This document shows positions 15,001 through 29,934 of a stretch of 64,000 nucleotides of DNA, piece by piece. Positions within the stretch are counted from its first letter, which is position 1. Each line of letters starts with the position of its first letter. The notes under the pieces were generated by a model that saw only the letters and a program-made list of their open reading frames with translations, was not told where the DNA came from and did not search any database. This stretch comes from Panagrolaimus kolymaensis. Lineage: Eukaryota; Nematoda; Chromadorea; Rhabditida; Panagrolaimidae. The position numbers were made by a program, and so were the translations under genes. The stretch is taken from assembly GCA_028622995.1 (NCBI GenBank), contig JAJQJQ010000027.1, positions 2,418,001 to 2,482,000 on the forward strand. Reading direction: 5' to 3'.

Positions 15001-18000
15001 TTTAAATAAATAAATAACAATCCAAAGAAGTGACATAAACTCTTTTTTCTTCAAAGGCCTCGAACCTGTATTTTTTATTTAGAATTTTATCAAAAATAAA
15101 ATATCCAAAATCTTTTTATCGAATGTTTGAGGAGATGATCAAAGGGAATTAATAAAACTTTGTTTAAATAAATAAATAACAATCCAAAGAAATGACATAA
15201 ACTCTTTTTTCTTCAAAGGCCACGACCCTGTATTTTTTATTTAGAATTTTATCTAAAATAAAATATCCAAAATCTTTTTACCGAATGTTTGAGGATATGA
15301 TCAAAGGGAATTAATAAAACTTTGTTTAAATAAATAAATAACAATCCAAAGAAATGACATAAACTCTTTTTTCTTCAAAGGCCACGAATCTGTATTTTTT
15401 ATTTAGAATATTATCAAAAATAAAATATCCAAAATCTTTTTATCGAATGTTTGAGGAGATGATCAAAGGGAATTAATAAAACTTTGTTTAAATAAATAAA
15501 TAACAATCCAAAGAAATGACATAAACTCTTTTTTCTTCAAAGGCCACGACCCTATATTTTTTATTTAGAATTTTATCTAAAATAAAATATCCAAAATCTT
15601 TTTATCGAATGTTTGAGGAGATGATCAAAGGAATTAATAAAACTGTGTTTAAATAAATAAATAACAATCCAAAGAAGTGACATAAACTCTTTTTTCTTCA
15701 AAGGCCACGATTCTGTATTTTGTATTTAGAATTTTATCAAAAATAAAATATCCAAAATCTTTTTATCGAATGTTTGAGGAGATGATCAAAGGGCATTAAT
15801 AAAACTCTGTTTGAATAAATTTGTTAGAATCCAAAGAAGTGACATAAACCCTTTTTTCTTCAAAGGCCACGACCCTGTATTTTTTATTTAGAATATTATC
15901 TAAAATAAAATATCCAAAATCTTTTTATCGAATGTTTGAGGAGATGATCAAAGGGAATTAATTAAACTTTGTTTAAATAAATAAATAACAATCCAAAGAA
16001 ATGACATAAACTCTTTTTTCTTCAAAGGCCACGGACCAGTATTTTTTATATAGAATTTTATCTAAAATAAAATATCCAAAATCTTTTTATCGAATGTTTG
16101 AGGAGATGATCAAAGGGAATTAATAAAACTATGTTTAAATAAATAAATAACAATCCAAAGAAATGACATAAACTCTTTTTTCTTCAAAGGCCACGACCCT
16201 GTATTTTTTATTTAGAATTTTATCTAAAATAAAATATCCAAAATCTTTTTATCGAATGTTTGAGGAGATGATCAAAGGGAATTAATAAAACTTTGTTTAA
16301 ATAAATAAATAACAATCCAAAGAAATGACATAAACTCTTTTTTCTTCAAAGGCCACGACCCTGTATTTTTTATTTAGAATTTTATCTAAAATAAAATATC
16401 CAAAATCTTTTTATCGAATGTTTGAGGAGATGATCAAAGGGAATTAATAAAACTTTGTTTAAATAAATAAATAACAATCCAAAGAAATGACATAAACTCT
16501 TTTTTCTTCAAAGGCCACGACCCTGTATTTTTTATTTAGAATTTTATCTAAAATAAAATATCCAAAATCTTTTTATCGAATGTTTGAGGAGATGATCAAA
16601 GGGAATTAATAAAACTTTGTTTAAATAAATAAATAACAATCCAAAGAAGTTACATAAACTCTTTTTTCTTCAAAGGCCTCGAACCTGTATTTTTTATTTA
16701 GAATTTTATCAAAAATAAAATATCCAAAATCTTTTTATCGAATGTTTGAGGAGATGATCAAAGGGAATTAATAAAACTTTGTTTAAATAAATAAATAACA
16801 ATCCAAAGAAATGACATAAACTCTTTTTTCTTCAAAGGCCACGACCCTGTATTTTTTATTTAGAATTTTATCTAAAATAAAATATCCAAAATCTTTTTAC
16901 CGAATGTTTGAGGATATGATCAAAGGGAATTAATAAAACTTTGTTTAAATAAATAAATAACAATCCAAAGAAATGACATAAACTCTTTTTTCTTCAAAGG
17001 CCACGAATCTGTATTTTTTATTTAGAATATTATCAAAAATAAAATATCCAAAATCTTTTTATCGAATGTTTGAGGAGATGATCAAAGGGAATTAATAAAA
17101 CTTTGTTTAAATAAATAAATAACAATCCAAAGAAATGACATAAACTCTTTTTTCTTCAAAGGCCACGACCCTGTATTTTTTATTTAGAATTTTATCTAAA
17201 ATAAAATATCCAAAATCTTTTTATCGAATGTTTGAGGATATGATCAAAGGGCATTAATAAAACTCTGTTTGAATAAATTTGTTAGAATCCAAAGAAGTGA
17301 CATAAACTCTTTTTTCTTCAAAGGCCACGACCCTGTATTTTTTATTTAGAATTTTATCTAAAATAAAATATCCAAAATCTTTTTATCGAATGTTTGAGGA
17401 GATGATCAAAGGGAATTAATAAAACTTTGTTTAAATAAATAAATAACAATCCAAAGAAATGACATAAACTCTTTTTTCTTCAAAGGCCACGACCCTGTAT
17501 TTTTTATTTAGAATTTTATCTAAAATAAAATATCCAAAATCTTTTTATCGAATGTTTGAGGAGATGATCAAAGGGAATTAATAAAACTTTGTTTAAATAA
17601 ATAAATAACAATCCAAAGAAATGACATAAACTCTTTTTTCTTCAAAGGCCACGACCCTGTATTTTTTATTTAGAATTTTATCTAAAATAAAATATCCAAA
17701 ATCTTTTTATCGAATGTTTGAGGAGATGATCAAAGGGAATTAATAAAACTTTGTTTAAATAAATAAATAACAATCCAAAGAAATGACATAAACTCTTTTT
17801 TCTTCAAAGGCCACGACCCTGTATTTTTTATTTAGAATTTTATCTAAAATAAAATATCCAAAATCTTTTTATCGAATGTTTGAGGAGATGATCAAAGGGA
17901 ATTAATAAAACTTTGTTTAAATAAATAAATAACAATCCAAAGAAGTGACATAAACTCTTTTTTCTTCAAAGGCCTCGAACCTGTATTTTTTATTTAGAAT

Positions 18001-21000
18001 TTTATCAAAAATAAAATATCCAAAATCTTTTTATCGAATGTTTGAGGAGATGATCAAAGGGAATTAATAAAACTTTGTTTAAATAAATAAATAACAATCC
18101 AAAGAAATGACATAAACTCTTTTTTCTTCAAAGGCCACGACCCTGTATTTTTTATTTAGAATTTTATCTAAAATAAAATATCCAAAATCTTTTTACCGAA
18201 TGTTTGAGGATATGATCAAAGGGAATTAATAAAACTTTGTTTAAATAAATAAATAACAATCCAAAGAAATGACATAAACTCTTTTTTCTTCAAAGGCCAC
18301 GAATCTGTATTTTTTATTTAGAATATTATCAAAAATAAAATATCCAAAATCTTTTTATCGAATGTTTGAGGAGATGATCAAAGGGAATTAATAAAACTTT
18401 GTTTAAATAAATAAATAACAATCCAAAGAAATGACATAAACTCTTTTTTCTTCAAAGGCCACGACCCTGTATTTTTTATTTAGAATTTTATCTAAAATAA
18501 AATATCCAAAATCTTTTTATCGAATGTTTGAGGATATGATCAAAGGGCATTAATAAAACTCTGTTTGAATAAATTTGTTAGAATCCAAAGAAGTGACATA
18601 AACTCTTTTTTCTTCAAAGGCCACGACCCTGTATTTTTTATTTAGAATTTTATCTAAAATAAAATATCCAAAATCTTTTTATCGAATGTTTGAGGAGATG
18701 ATCAAAGGGAATTAATAAAACTTTGTTTAAATAAATAAATAACAATCCAAAGAAATGACATAAACTCTTTTTTCTTCAAAGGCCACGACCCTGTATTTTT
18801 TATTTAGAATTTTATCTAAAATAAAATATCCAAAATCTTTTTATCGAATGTTTGAGGAGATGATCAAAGGGAATTAATAAAACTTTGTTTAAATAAATAA
18901 ATAACAATCCAAAGAAGTGACATAAACTCTTTTTTCTTCAAAGGCCTCGAACCTGTATTTTTTATTTAGAATTTTATCAAAAATAAAATATCCAAAATCT
19001 TTTTATCGAATGTTTGAGGAGATGATCAAAGGGAATTAATAAAACTTTGTTTAAATAAATAAATAACAATCCAAAGAAATGACATAAACTCTTTTTTCTT
19101 CAAAGGCCACGACCCTGTATTTTTTATTTAGAATTTTATCTAAAATAAAATATCCAAAATCTTTTTACCGAATGTTTGAGGATATGATCAAAGGGAATTA
19201 ATAAAACTTTGTTTAAATAAATAAATAACAATCCAAAGAAATGACATAAACTCTTTTTTCTTCAAAGGCCACGAATCTGTATTTTTTATTTAGAATATTA
19301 TCAAAAATAAAATATCCAAAATCTTTTTATCGAATGTTTGAGGAGATGATCAAAGGGAATTAATAAAACTTTGTTTAAATAAATAAATAACAATCCAAAG
19401 AAATGACATAAACTCTTTTTTCTTCAAAGGCCACGACCCTGTATTTTTTATTTAGAATTTTATCTAAAATAAAATATCCAAAATCTTTTTATCGAATGTT
19501 TGATGAGATGATCAAAGGGAATTAATAAAACTTTGTTTAAATAAATAAATAACAATCCAAAGAAATGACATAAACTCTTTTTTCTTCAAAGGCCACGACC
19601 CTGTATTTTTTATTTAGAATTTTATCTAAAATAAAATATCCAAAATCTTTTTATCGAATGTTTGAGGAGATGATCAAAGGGAATTAATAAAACTTTGTTT
19701 AAATAAATAAATAACAATCCAAAGAAGTGACATAAACTCTTTTTTCTTCAAAGGCCTCGAACCTGTATTTTTTATTTAGAATTTTATCAAAAATAAAATA
19801 TCCAAAATCTTTTTATCGAATGTTTGAGGAGATGATCAAAGGGAATTAATAAAACTTTGTTTAAATAAATAAATAACAATCCAAAGAAATGACATAAACT
19901 CTTTTTTCTTCAAAGGCCACGACCCTGTATTTTTTATTTAGAATTTTATCTAAAATAAAATATCCAAAATCTTTTTATCGAATGTTTGATGAGATGATCA
20001 AAGGGAATTAATAAAACTTTGTTTAAATAAATAAATAACAATCCAAAGAAATGACATAAACTCTTTTTTCTTCAAAGGCCACGACCCTGTATTTTTTATT
20101 TAGAATTTTATCTAAAATAAAATATCCAAAATCTTTTTATCGAATGTTTGAGGAGATGATCAAAGGGAATTAATAAAACTTTGTTTAAATAAATAAATAA
20201 CAATCCAAAGAAGTGACATAAACTCTTTTTTCTTCAAAGGCCTCGAACCTGTATTTTTTATTTAGAATTTTATCAAAAATAAAATATCCAAAATCTTTTT
20301 ATCGAATGTTTGAGGAGATGATCAAAGGGAATTAATAAAACTTTGTTTAAATAAATAAATAACAATCCAAAGAAATGACATAAACTCTTTTTTCTTCAAA
20401 GGCCACGACCCTGTATTTTTTATTTAGAATTTTATCTAAAATAAAATATCCAAAATCTTTTTACCGAATGTTTGAGGATATGATCAAAGGGAATTAATAA
20501 AACTTTGTTTAAATAAATAAATAACAATCCAAAGAAATGACATAAACTCTTTTTTCTTCAAAGGCCACGAATCTGTATTTTTTATTTAGAATATTATCAA
20601 AAATAAAATATCCAAAATCTTTTTATCGAATGTTTGAGGAGATGATCAAAGGGAATTAATAAAACTTTGTTTAAATAAATAAATAACAATCCAAAGAAAT
20701 GACATAAACTCTTTTTTCTTCAAAGGCCACGACCCTGTATTTTTTATTTAGAATTTTATCTAAAATAAAATATCCAAAATCTTTTTATCGAATGTTTGAG
20801 GATATGATCAAAGGGCATTAATAAAACTCTGTTTGAATAAATTTGTTAGAATCCAAAGAAGTGACATAAACTCTTTTTTCTTCAAAGGCCACGACCCTGT
20901 ATTTTTTATTTAGAATTTTATCTAAAATAAAATATCCAAAATTTTTTTATCGAATGTTTGAGGAGATGATCAAAGGGAATTAATAAAACTTTGTTTAAAT

Positions 21001-24000
21001 AAATAAATAACAATCCAAAGAAATGACATAAACTCTTTTTTCTTCAAAGGCCACGACCCTGTATTTTGGATTTAGAATTTTATCAAAAATAAAATATCCA
21101 AAATCTTTTTATCGAATGTTTGAGGAGATGATCAAAGGGAATTAATAAAACTTTGTTTAAATAAATAAATAACAATCCAAAGAAATGACATAAACTCTTT
21201 TTTCTTCAAAGGCCACGACCCTGTATTTTTTATTTAGAATTTTATCTAAAATAAAATATCCAAAATCTTTTTATCGAATGTTTGAGGAGATGATCAAAGG
21301 GAATTAATAAAACTTTGTTTAAATAAATAAATAACAATCCAAAGAAATGACATAAACTCTTTTTTCTTCAAAGGCCACGACCCTGTATTTTTTATTTAGA
21401 ATTTTATCTAAAATAAAATATCCAAAATCTTTTTATCGAATGTTTGAGGATATGATCAAAGGGCATTAATAAAACTCTGTTTGAATAAATTTGTTAGAAT
21501 CCAAAGAAGTGACATAAACTCTTTTTTCTTCAAAGGCCACGACCCTGTATTTTTTATTTAGAATTTTATCTAAAATAAAATATCCAAAATCTTTTTATCG
21601 AATGTTTGAGGAGATGATCAAAGGGAATTAATAAAACTTTGTTTAAATAAATAAATAACAATCCAAAGAAATGACATAAACTCTTTTTTCTTCAAAGGCC
21701 ACGACCCTGTATTTTTTATTTAGAATTTTATCTAAAATAAAATATCCAAAATCTTTTTATCGAATGTTTGAGGAGATGATCAAAGGGAATTAATAAAACT
21801 TTGTTTAAATAAATAAATAATAATCCAAAGAAGTGACATAAACTCTTTTTTCTTCAAAGGCCACGACCCTGTATTTTTTATTTAGAATTTTATCAAAAAT
21901 AAAATATCCAAAATCTTTTTATCGAATGTTTGAGGAGATGATCAAAGGGAATTAATAAAACTTTGTTTAAATAAATAAATAACAATCCAAAGAAATGACA
22001 TAAACTCTTTTTTCTTCAAAGGCCACGACCCTGTATTTTTTATTTAGAATTTTATCTAAAATAAAATATCCAAAATCTTTTTATCGAATGTTTGAGGAGA
22101 TGATCAAAGGGAATTAATAAAACTTTGTTTAAATAAATAAATAACAATCCAAAGAAATGACATAAACTCTTTTTTCTTCAAAGGCCACGACCCTGTATTT
22201 TTTATTTAGAATTTTATCTAAAATAAAATATCCAAAATCTTTTTATCGAATGTTTGAGGATATGATCAAAGGGCATTAATAAAACTCTGTTTGAATAAAT
22301 TTGTTAGAATCCAAAGAAGTGACATAAACTCTTTTTTCTTCAAAGGCCACGACCCTGTATTTTTTATTTAGAATTTTATCTAAAATAAAATATCCAAAAT
22401 CTTTTTATCGAATGTTTGAGGAGATGATCAAAGGGAATTAATAAAACTTTGTTTAAATAAATAAATAACAATCCAAAGAAATGACATAAACTCTTTTTTC
22501 TTCAAAGGCCACGACCCTGTATTTTTTATTTAGAATTTTATCTAAAATAAAATATCCAAAATCTTTTTATCGAATGTTTGAGGAGATGATCAAAGGGAAT
22601 TAATAAAACTTTGTTTAAATAAATAAATAACAATCCAAAGAAATGACATAAACTCTTTTTTCTTCAAAGGCCACGACCCTGTATTTTTTATTTAGAATTT
22701 TATCTAAAATAAAATATCCAAAATCTTTTTATCGAATGTTTGAGGATATGATCAAAGGGCATTAATAAAACTCTGTTTGAATAAATTTGTTAGAATCCAA
22801 AGAAGTGACATAAACTCTTTTTTCTTCAAAGGCCACGACCCTGTATTTTTTATTTAGAATTTTATCTAAAATAAAATATCCAAAATCTTTTTATCGAATG
22901 TTTGAGGAGATGATCAAAGGGAATTAATAAAACTTTGTTTAAATAAATAAATAACAATCCAAAGAAATGACATAAACTCTTTTTTCTTCAAAGGCCACGA
23001 CCCTGTATTTTTTATTTAGAATTTTATCTAAAATAAAATATCCAAAATCTTTTTATCGAATGTTTGAGGAGATGATCAAAGGGAATTAATAAAACTTTGT
23101 TTAAATAAATAAATAACAATCCAAAGAAATGACATAAACTCTTTTTTCTTCAAAGGCCACGACCCTGTATTTTTTATTTAGAATTTTATCTAAAATAAAA
23201 TATCCAAAATCTTTTTATCGAATGTTTGAGGAGATGATCAAAGGGAATTAATAAAACTTTGTTTAAATAAATAAATAATAATCCAAAGAAGTGACATAAA
23301 CTCTTTTTTCTTCAAAGGCCACGACCCTGTATTTTTTATTTAGAATTTTATCAAAAATAAAATATCCAAAATCTTTTTATCGAATGTTTGAGGAGATGAT
23401 CAAAGGGAATTAATAAAACTTTGTTTAAATAAATAAATAACAATCCAAAGAAATGACATAAACTCTTTTTTCTTCAAAGGCCACGACCCTGTATTTTTTA
23501 TTTAGAATTTTATCTAAAATAAAATATCCAAAATCTTTTTATCGAATGTTTGAGGAGATGATCAAAGGGAATTAATAAAACTTTGTTTAAATAAATAAAT
23601 AACAATCCAAAGAAATGACATAAACTCTTTTTTCTTCAAAGGCCACGACCCTGTATTTTTTATTTAGAATTTTATCTAAAATAAAATATCCAAAATCTTT
23701 TTACCGAATGTTTGAGGATATGATCAAAGGGAATTAATAAAACTTTGTTTAAATAAATAAATAACAATCCAAAGAAATGACATAAACTCTTTTTTCTTCA
23801 AAGGCCACGAATCTGTATTTTTTATTTAGAATATTATCAAAAATAAAATATCCAAAATCTTTTTATCGAATGTTTGAGGAGATGATCAAAGGGAATTAAT
23901 AAAACTTTGTTTAAATAAATAAATAACAATCCAAAGAAATGACATAAACTCTTTTTTCTTCAAAGGCCACGACCCTGTATTTTTTATTTAGAATTTTATC

Positions 24001-27000
24001 TAAAATAAAATATCCAAAATCTTTTTATCGAATGTTTGAGGATATGATCAAAGGGCATTAATAAAACTCTGTTTGAATAAATTTGTTAGAATCCAAAGAA
24101 GTGACATAAACTCTTTTTTCTTCAAAGGCCACGACCCTGTATTTTTTATTTAGAATTTTATCTAAAATAAAATATCCAAAATCTTTTTATCGAATGTTTG
24201 AGGAGATGATCAAAGGGAATTAATAAAACTTTGTTTAAATAAATAAATAACAATCCAAAGAAATGACATAAACTCTTTTTTCTTCAAAGGCCACGACCCT
24301 GTATTTTTTATTTAGAATTTTATCTAAAATAAAATATCCAAAATCTTTTTATCGAATGTTTGAGGAGATGATCAAAGGGAATTAATAAAACTTTGTTTAA
24401 ATAAATAAATAACAATCCAAAGAAGTGACATAAACTCTTTTTTCTTCAAAGGCCACGACCCTGTATTTTTTATTTAGAATTTTATCTAAAATAAAATATC
24501 CAAAATCTTTTTATCGAATGTTTGAGGAGATGATCAAAGGGAATTAATAAAACTTTGTTTAAATAAATAAATAACAATCCAAAGAAATGACATAAACTCT
24601 TTTTTCTTCAAAGGCCACGACCCTGTATTTTTTATTTAGAATTTTATCTAAAATAAAATATCCAAAATCTTTTTATCGAATGTTTGAGGATATGATCAAA
24701 GGGCATTAATAAAACTCTGTTTGAATAAATTTGTTAGAATCCAAAGAAGTGACATAAACTCTTTTTTCTTCAAAGGCCACGACCCTGTATTTTTTATTTA
24801 GAATTTTATCTAAAATAAAATATCCAAAATCTTTTTATCGAATGTTTGAGGAGATGATCAAAGGGAATTAATAAAACTTTGTTTAAATAAATAAATAACA
24901 ATCCAAAGAAATGACATAAACTCTTTTTTCTTCAAAGGCCACGACCCTGTATTTTTTATTTAGAATTTTATCAAAAATAAAATATCCAAAATCTTTTTAT
25001 CGAATGTTTGAGGAGATGATCAAAGGGAATTAATAAAACTTTGTTTAAATAAATAAATAACAATCCAAAGAAATGACATAAACTCTTTTTTCTTCAAAGG
25101 CCACGACCCTGTATTTTTTATTTAGAATTTTATCTAAAATAAAATATCCAAAATCTTTTTATCGAATGTTTGAGGAGATGATCAAAGGGAATTAATAAAA
25201 CTTTGTTTAAATAAATAAATAATAATCCAAAGAAGTGACATAAACTCTTTTTTCTTCAAAGGCCTCGAACCTGTATTTTTTATTTAGAATTTTATCAAAA
25301 ATAAAATATCCAAAATCTTTTTATCGAATGTTTGAGGAGATGATCAAAGGGAATTAATAAAACTTTGTTTAAATAAATAAATAACAATCCAAAGAAATGA
25401 CATAAACTCTTTTTTCTTCAAAGGCCACGACCCTGTATTTTTTATTTAGAATTTTATCTAAAATAAAATATCCAAAATCTTTTTATCGAATGTTTGAGGA
25501 GATGATCAAAGGGAATTAATAAAACTTTGTTTAAATAAATAAATAACAATCCAAAGAAATGACATAAACTCTTTTTTCTTCAAAGGCCACGACCCTGTAT
25601 TTTTTATTTAGAATTTTATCTAAAATAAAATATCCAAAATCTTTTTATCGAATGTTTGAGGAGATGATCAAAGGGAATTAATAAAACTTTGTTTAAATAA
25701 ATAAATAACAATCCAAAGAAATGACATAAACTCTTTTTTCTTCAAAGGCCACGACCCTGTATTTTTTATTTAGAATTTTATCTAAAATAAAATATCCAAA
25801 ATCTTTTTATCGAATGTTTGAGGAGATGATCAAAGGGAATTAATAAAACTTTGTTTAAATAAATAAATAACAATCCAAAGAAGTGACATAAACTCTTTTT
25901 TCTTCAAAGGCCTCGAACCTGTATTTTTTATTTAGAATTTTATCAAAAATAAAATATCCAAAATCTTTTTATCGAATGTTTGAGGAGATGATCAAAGGGA
26001 ATTAATAAAACTTTGTTTAAATAAATAAATAACAATCCAAAGAAATGACATAAACTCTTTTTTCTTCAAAGGCCACGACCCTGTATTTTTTATTTAGAAT
26101 TTTATCTAAAATAAAATATCCAAAATCTTTTTACCGAATGTTTGAGGATATGATCAAAGGGAATTAATAAAACTTTGTTTAAATAAATAAATAACAATCC
26201 AAAGAAATGACATAAACTCTTTTTTCTTCAAAGGCCACGAATCTGTATTTTTTATTTAGAATATTATCAAAAATAAAATATCCAAAATCTTTTTATCGAA
26301 TGTTTGAGGAGATGATCAAAGGGAATTAATAAAACTTTGTTTAAATAAATAAATAACAATCCAAAGAAATGACATAAACTCTTTTTTCTTCAAAGGCCAC
26401 GACCCTGTATTTTTTATTTAGAATTTTATCTAAAATAAAATATCCAAAATCTTTTTATCGAATGTTTGAGGATATGATCAAAGGGCATTAATAAAACTCT
26501 GTTTGAATAAATTTGTTAGAATCCAAAGAAGTGACATAAACTCTTTTTTCTTCAAAGGCCACGACCCTGTATTTTTTATTTAGAATTTTATCTAAAATAA
26601 AATATCCAAAATCTTTTTATCGAATGTTTGAGGAGATGATCAAAGGGAATTAATAAAACTTTGTTTAAATAAATAAATAACAATCCAAAGAAATGACATA
26701 AACTCTTTTTTCTTCAAAGGCCACGACCCTGTATTTTGGATTTAGAATTTTATCAAAAATAAAATATCCAAAATCTTTTTATCGAATGTTTGAGGAGATG
26801 ATCAAAGGGAATTAATAAAACTTTGTTTAAATAAATAAATAACAATCCAAAGAAATGACATAAACTCTTTTTTCTTCAAAGGCCACGACCCTGTATTTTT
26901 TATTTAGAATTTTATCTAAAATAAAATATCCAAAATCTTTTTATCGAATGTTTGAGGAGATGATCAAAGGGAATTAATAAAACTTTGTTTAAATAAATAA

Positions 27001-29934
27001 ATAACAATCCAAAGAAATGACATAAACTCTTTTTTCTTCAAAGGCCACGACCCTGTATTTTTTATTTAGAATTTTATCTAAAATAAAATATCCAAAATCT
27101 TTTTACCGAATGTTTGAGGATATGATCAAAGGGAATTAATAAAACTTTGTTTAAATAAATAAATAACAATCCAAAGAAATGACATAAACTCTTTTTTCTT
27201 CAAAGGCCACGAATCTGTATTTTTTATTTAGAATATTATCAAAAATAAAATATCCAAAATCTTTTTATCGAATGTTTGAGGAGATGATCAAAGGGAATTA
27301 ATAAAACTTTGTTTAAATAAATAAATAACAATCCAAAGAAATGACATAAACTCTTTTTTCTTCAAAGGCCACGACCCTGTATTTTTTATTTAGAATTTTA
27401 TCTAAAATAAAATATCCAAAATCTTTTTATCGAATGTTTGAGGAGATGATCAAAGGGAATTAATAAAACTTTGTTTAAATAAATAAATAACAATCCAAAG
27501 AAATGACATAAACTCTTTTTTCTTCAAAGGCCACGACCCTGTATTTTTTATTTAGAATTTTATCTAAAATAAAATATCCAAAATCTTTTTATCGAATGTT
27601 TGAGGAGATGATCAAAGGGAATTAATAAAACTTTGTTTAAATAAATAAATAACAATCCAAAGAAATGACATAAACTCTTTTTTCTTCAAAGGCCACGACC
27701 CTGTATTTTTTATTTAGAATTTTATCTAAAATAAAATATCCAAAATCTTTTTATCGAATGTTTGAGGAGATGATCAAAGGGAATTAATAAAACTTTGTTT
27801 AAATAAATAAATAACAATCCAAAGAAATGACATAAACTCTTTTTTCTTCAAAGGCCACGACCCTGTATTTTTTATTTAGAATTTTATCTAAAATAAAATA
27901 TCCAAAATCTTTTTATCGAATGTTTGAGGAGATGATCAAAGGGAATTAATAAAACTTTGTTTAAATAAATAAATAACAATCCAAAGAAATGACATAAACT
28001 CTTTTTTCTTCAAAGGCCACGACCCTGTATTTTTTATTTAGAATTTTATCTAAAATAAAATATCCAAAATCTTTTTATCGAATGTTTGAGGAGATGATCA
28101 AAGGGAATTAATAAAACTTTGTTTAAATAAATAAATAACAATCCAAAGAAGTGACATAAACTCTTTTTTCTTCAAAGGCCTCGAACCTGTATTTTTTATT
28201 TAGAATTTTATCAAAAATAAAATATCCAAAATCTTTTTATCGAATGTTTGAGGAGATGATCAAAGGGAATTAATAAAACTTTGTTTAAATAAATAAATAA
28301 CAATCCAAAGAAATGACATAAACTCTTTTTTCTTCAAAGGCCACGACCCTGTATTTTTTATTTAGAATTTTATCTAAAATAAAATATCCAAAATCTTTTT
28401 ACCGAATGTTTGAGGATATGATCAAAGGGAATTAATAAAACTTTGTTTAAATAAATAAATAACAATCCAAAGAAATGACATAAACTCTTTTTTCTTCAAA
28501 GGCCACGAATCTGTATTTTTTATTTAGAATATTATCAAAAATAAAATATCCAAAATCTTTTTATCGAATGTTTGAGGAGATGATCAAAGGGAATTAATAA
28601 AACTTTGTTTAAATAAATAAATAACAATCCAAAGAAATGACATAAACTCTTTTTTCTTCAAAGGCCACGACCCTGTATTTTTTATTTAGAATTTTATCTA
28701 AAATAAAATATCCAAAATCTTTTTACCGAATGTTTGAGGATATGATCAAAGGGAATTAATAAAACTTTGTTTAAATAAATAAATAACAATCCAAAGAAAT
28801 GACATAAACTCTTTTTTCTTCAAAGGCCACGAATCTGTATTTTTTATTTAGAATATTATCAAAAATAAAATATCCAAAATCTTTTTATCGAATGTTTGAG
28901 GAGATGATCAAAGGGAATTAATAAAACTTTGTTTAAATAAATAAATAACAATCCAAAGAAATGACATAAACTCTTTTTTCTTCAAAGGCCACGACCCTGT
29001 ATTTTTTATTTAGAATTTTATCTAAAATAAAATATCCAAAATCTTTTTATCGAATGTTTGAGGATATGATCAAAGGGCATTAATAAAACTCTGTTTGAAT
29101 AAATTTGTTAGAATCCAAAGAAGTGACATAAACTCTTTTTTCTTCAAAGGCCACGACCCTGTATTTTTTATTTAGAATTTTATCTAAAATAAAATATCCA
29201 AAATCTTTTTATCGAATGTTTGAGGAGATGATCAAAGGGAATTAATAAAACTTTGTTTAAATAAATAAATAACAATCCAAAGAAATGACATAAACTCTTT
29301 TTTCTTCAAAGGCCACGACCCTGTATTTTGGATTTAGAATTTTATCAAAAATAAAATATCCAAAATCTTTTTATCGAATGTTTGAGGAGATGATCAAAGG
29401 GAATTAATAAAACTTTGTTTAAATAAATAAATAACAATCCAAAGAAATGACATAAACTCTTTTTTCTTCAAAGGCCACGACCCTGTATTTTTTATTTAGA
29501 ATTTTATCTAAAATAAAATATCCAAAATCTTTTTATCGAATGTTTGAGGAGATGATCAAAGGGAATTAATAAAACTTTGTTTAAATAAATAAATAACAAT
29601 CCAAAGAAATGACATAAACTCTTTTTTCTTCAAAGGCCACGACCCTGTATTTTTTATTTAGAATTTTATCTAAAATAAAATATCCAAAATCTTTTTATCG
29701 AATGTTTGAGGAGATGATCAAAGGGCATTAATAAAACTTTGTTTAAATAAATAAATAACAATCCAAAGAAATGACATAAACTCTTTTTTCTTCAAAGGCC
29801 ACGAATCTGTATTTTTTATTTAGAATATTATCAAAAATAAAATATCCAAAATCTTTTTACCGAATGTTTGAGGAGATGATCAAAGGGAATTAATAAAACT
29901 TTGTTTAAATAAATAAATAACAATCCAAAGAAGT
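1..29934. repeat. 162-bp satellite array, left block
   Basis: Tandem array of about 185 monomers continuing past the left edge. Consecutive GGCCACGA landmarks are 162 bp apart (for example 20401, 20563, 20725). Some monomers are 161 bp because GGG becomes GG in CAAAGGGAATTAAT, or because of a shorter variant tail. Recognisable monomer types are GGCCACGACCCTG, GGCCACGAATCTG, CGCCACGAATCTG, GGCCTCGAACCTG and CCACGGACCAG at the head; TATTTTTTATTT versus TATTTTGGATTT; TATCTAAAAT versus TATCAAAAAT; and two tails (TTTAAATAAATAAATAAC or TTTGAATAAATTTGTTAG). The AAAATGAAATATCC variant occurs only in about the first 1 kb. No frame is open for as much as 60 codons. The array stops at a sharp junction with single-copy sequence at 29,934. 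The unit is close to nucleosome repeat length, but any centromeric or heterochromatic role is not shown by sequence. Confidence 0.98.
16675..28338. repeat. Homogenised higher-order block of the satellite
   Basis: Here the satellite keeps an exact 162-bp register. The marker GGCCTCGAACC occurs at 16675, 17971, 18943, 19753, 20239, 25261, 25909 and 28177, all separated by whole multiples of 162 bp (8, 6, 5, 3, 31, 4 and 14 units), so 71 monomers carry no net indel. A second marker, GAGGATATGATCAAAGGGCA followed by the TTTGAATAAATTTGTTAG tail, recurs with the same register (about 17250, 18546, 20814, 21462 and so on). An 8-monomer period of 1,296 bp is seen between 16675 and 17971, between about 17250 and 18546, and again near 22755 and 24051. 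This is a higher-order repeat with shortened and lengthened derivatives, as expected from unequal exchange or conversion. Confidence 0.85.

Noticed and set aside
1..29934. CRISPR-like or coding tandem array
   Set aside because: Monomers are contiguous with no unique spacers, each monomer has stops in all frames, and the context is eukaryotic.
1..29934. Telomere or rDNA array
   Set aside because: No TTAGGC tracts and no rRNA-like sequence. The unit is a 162-bp AT-rich satellite.
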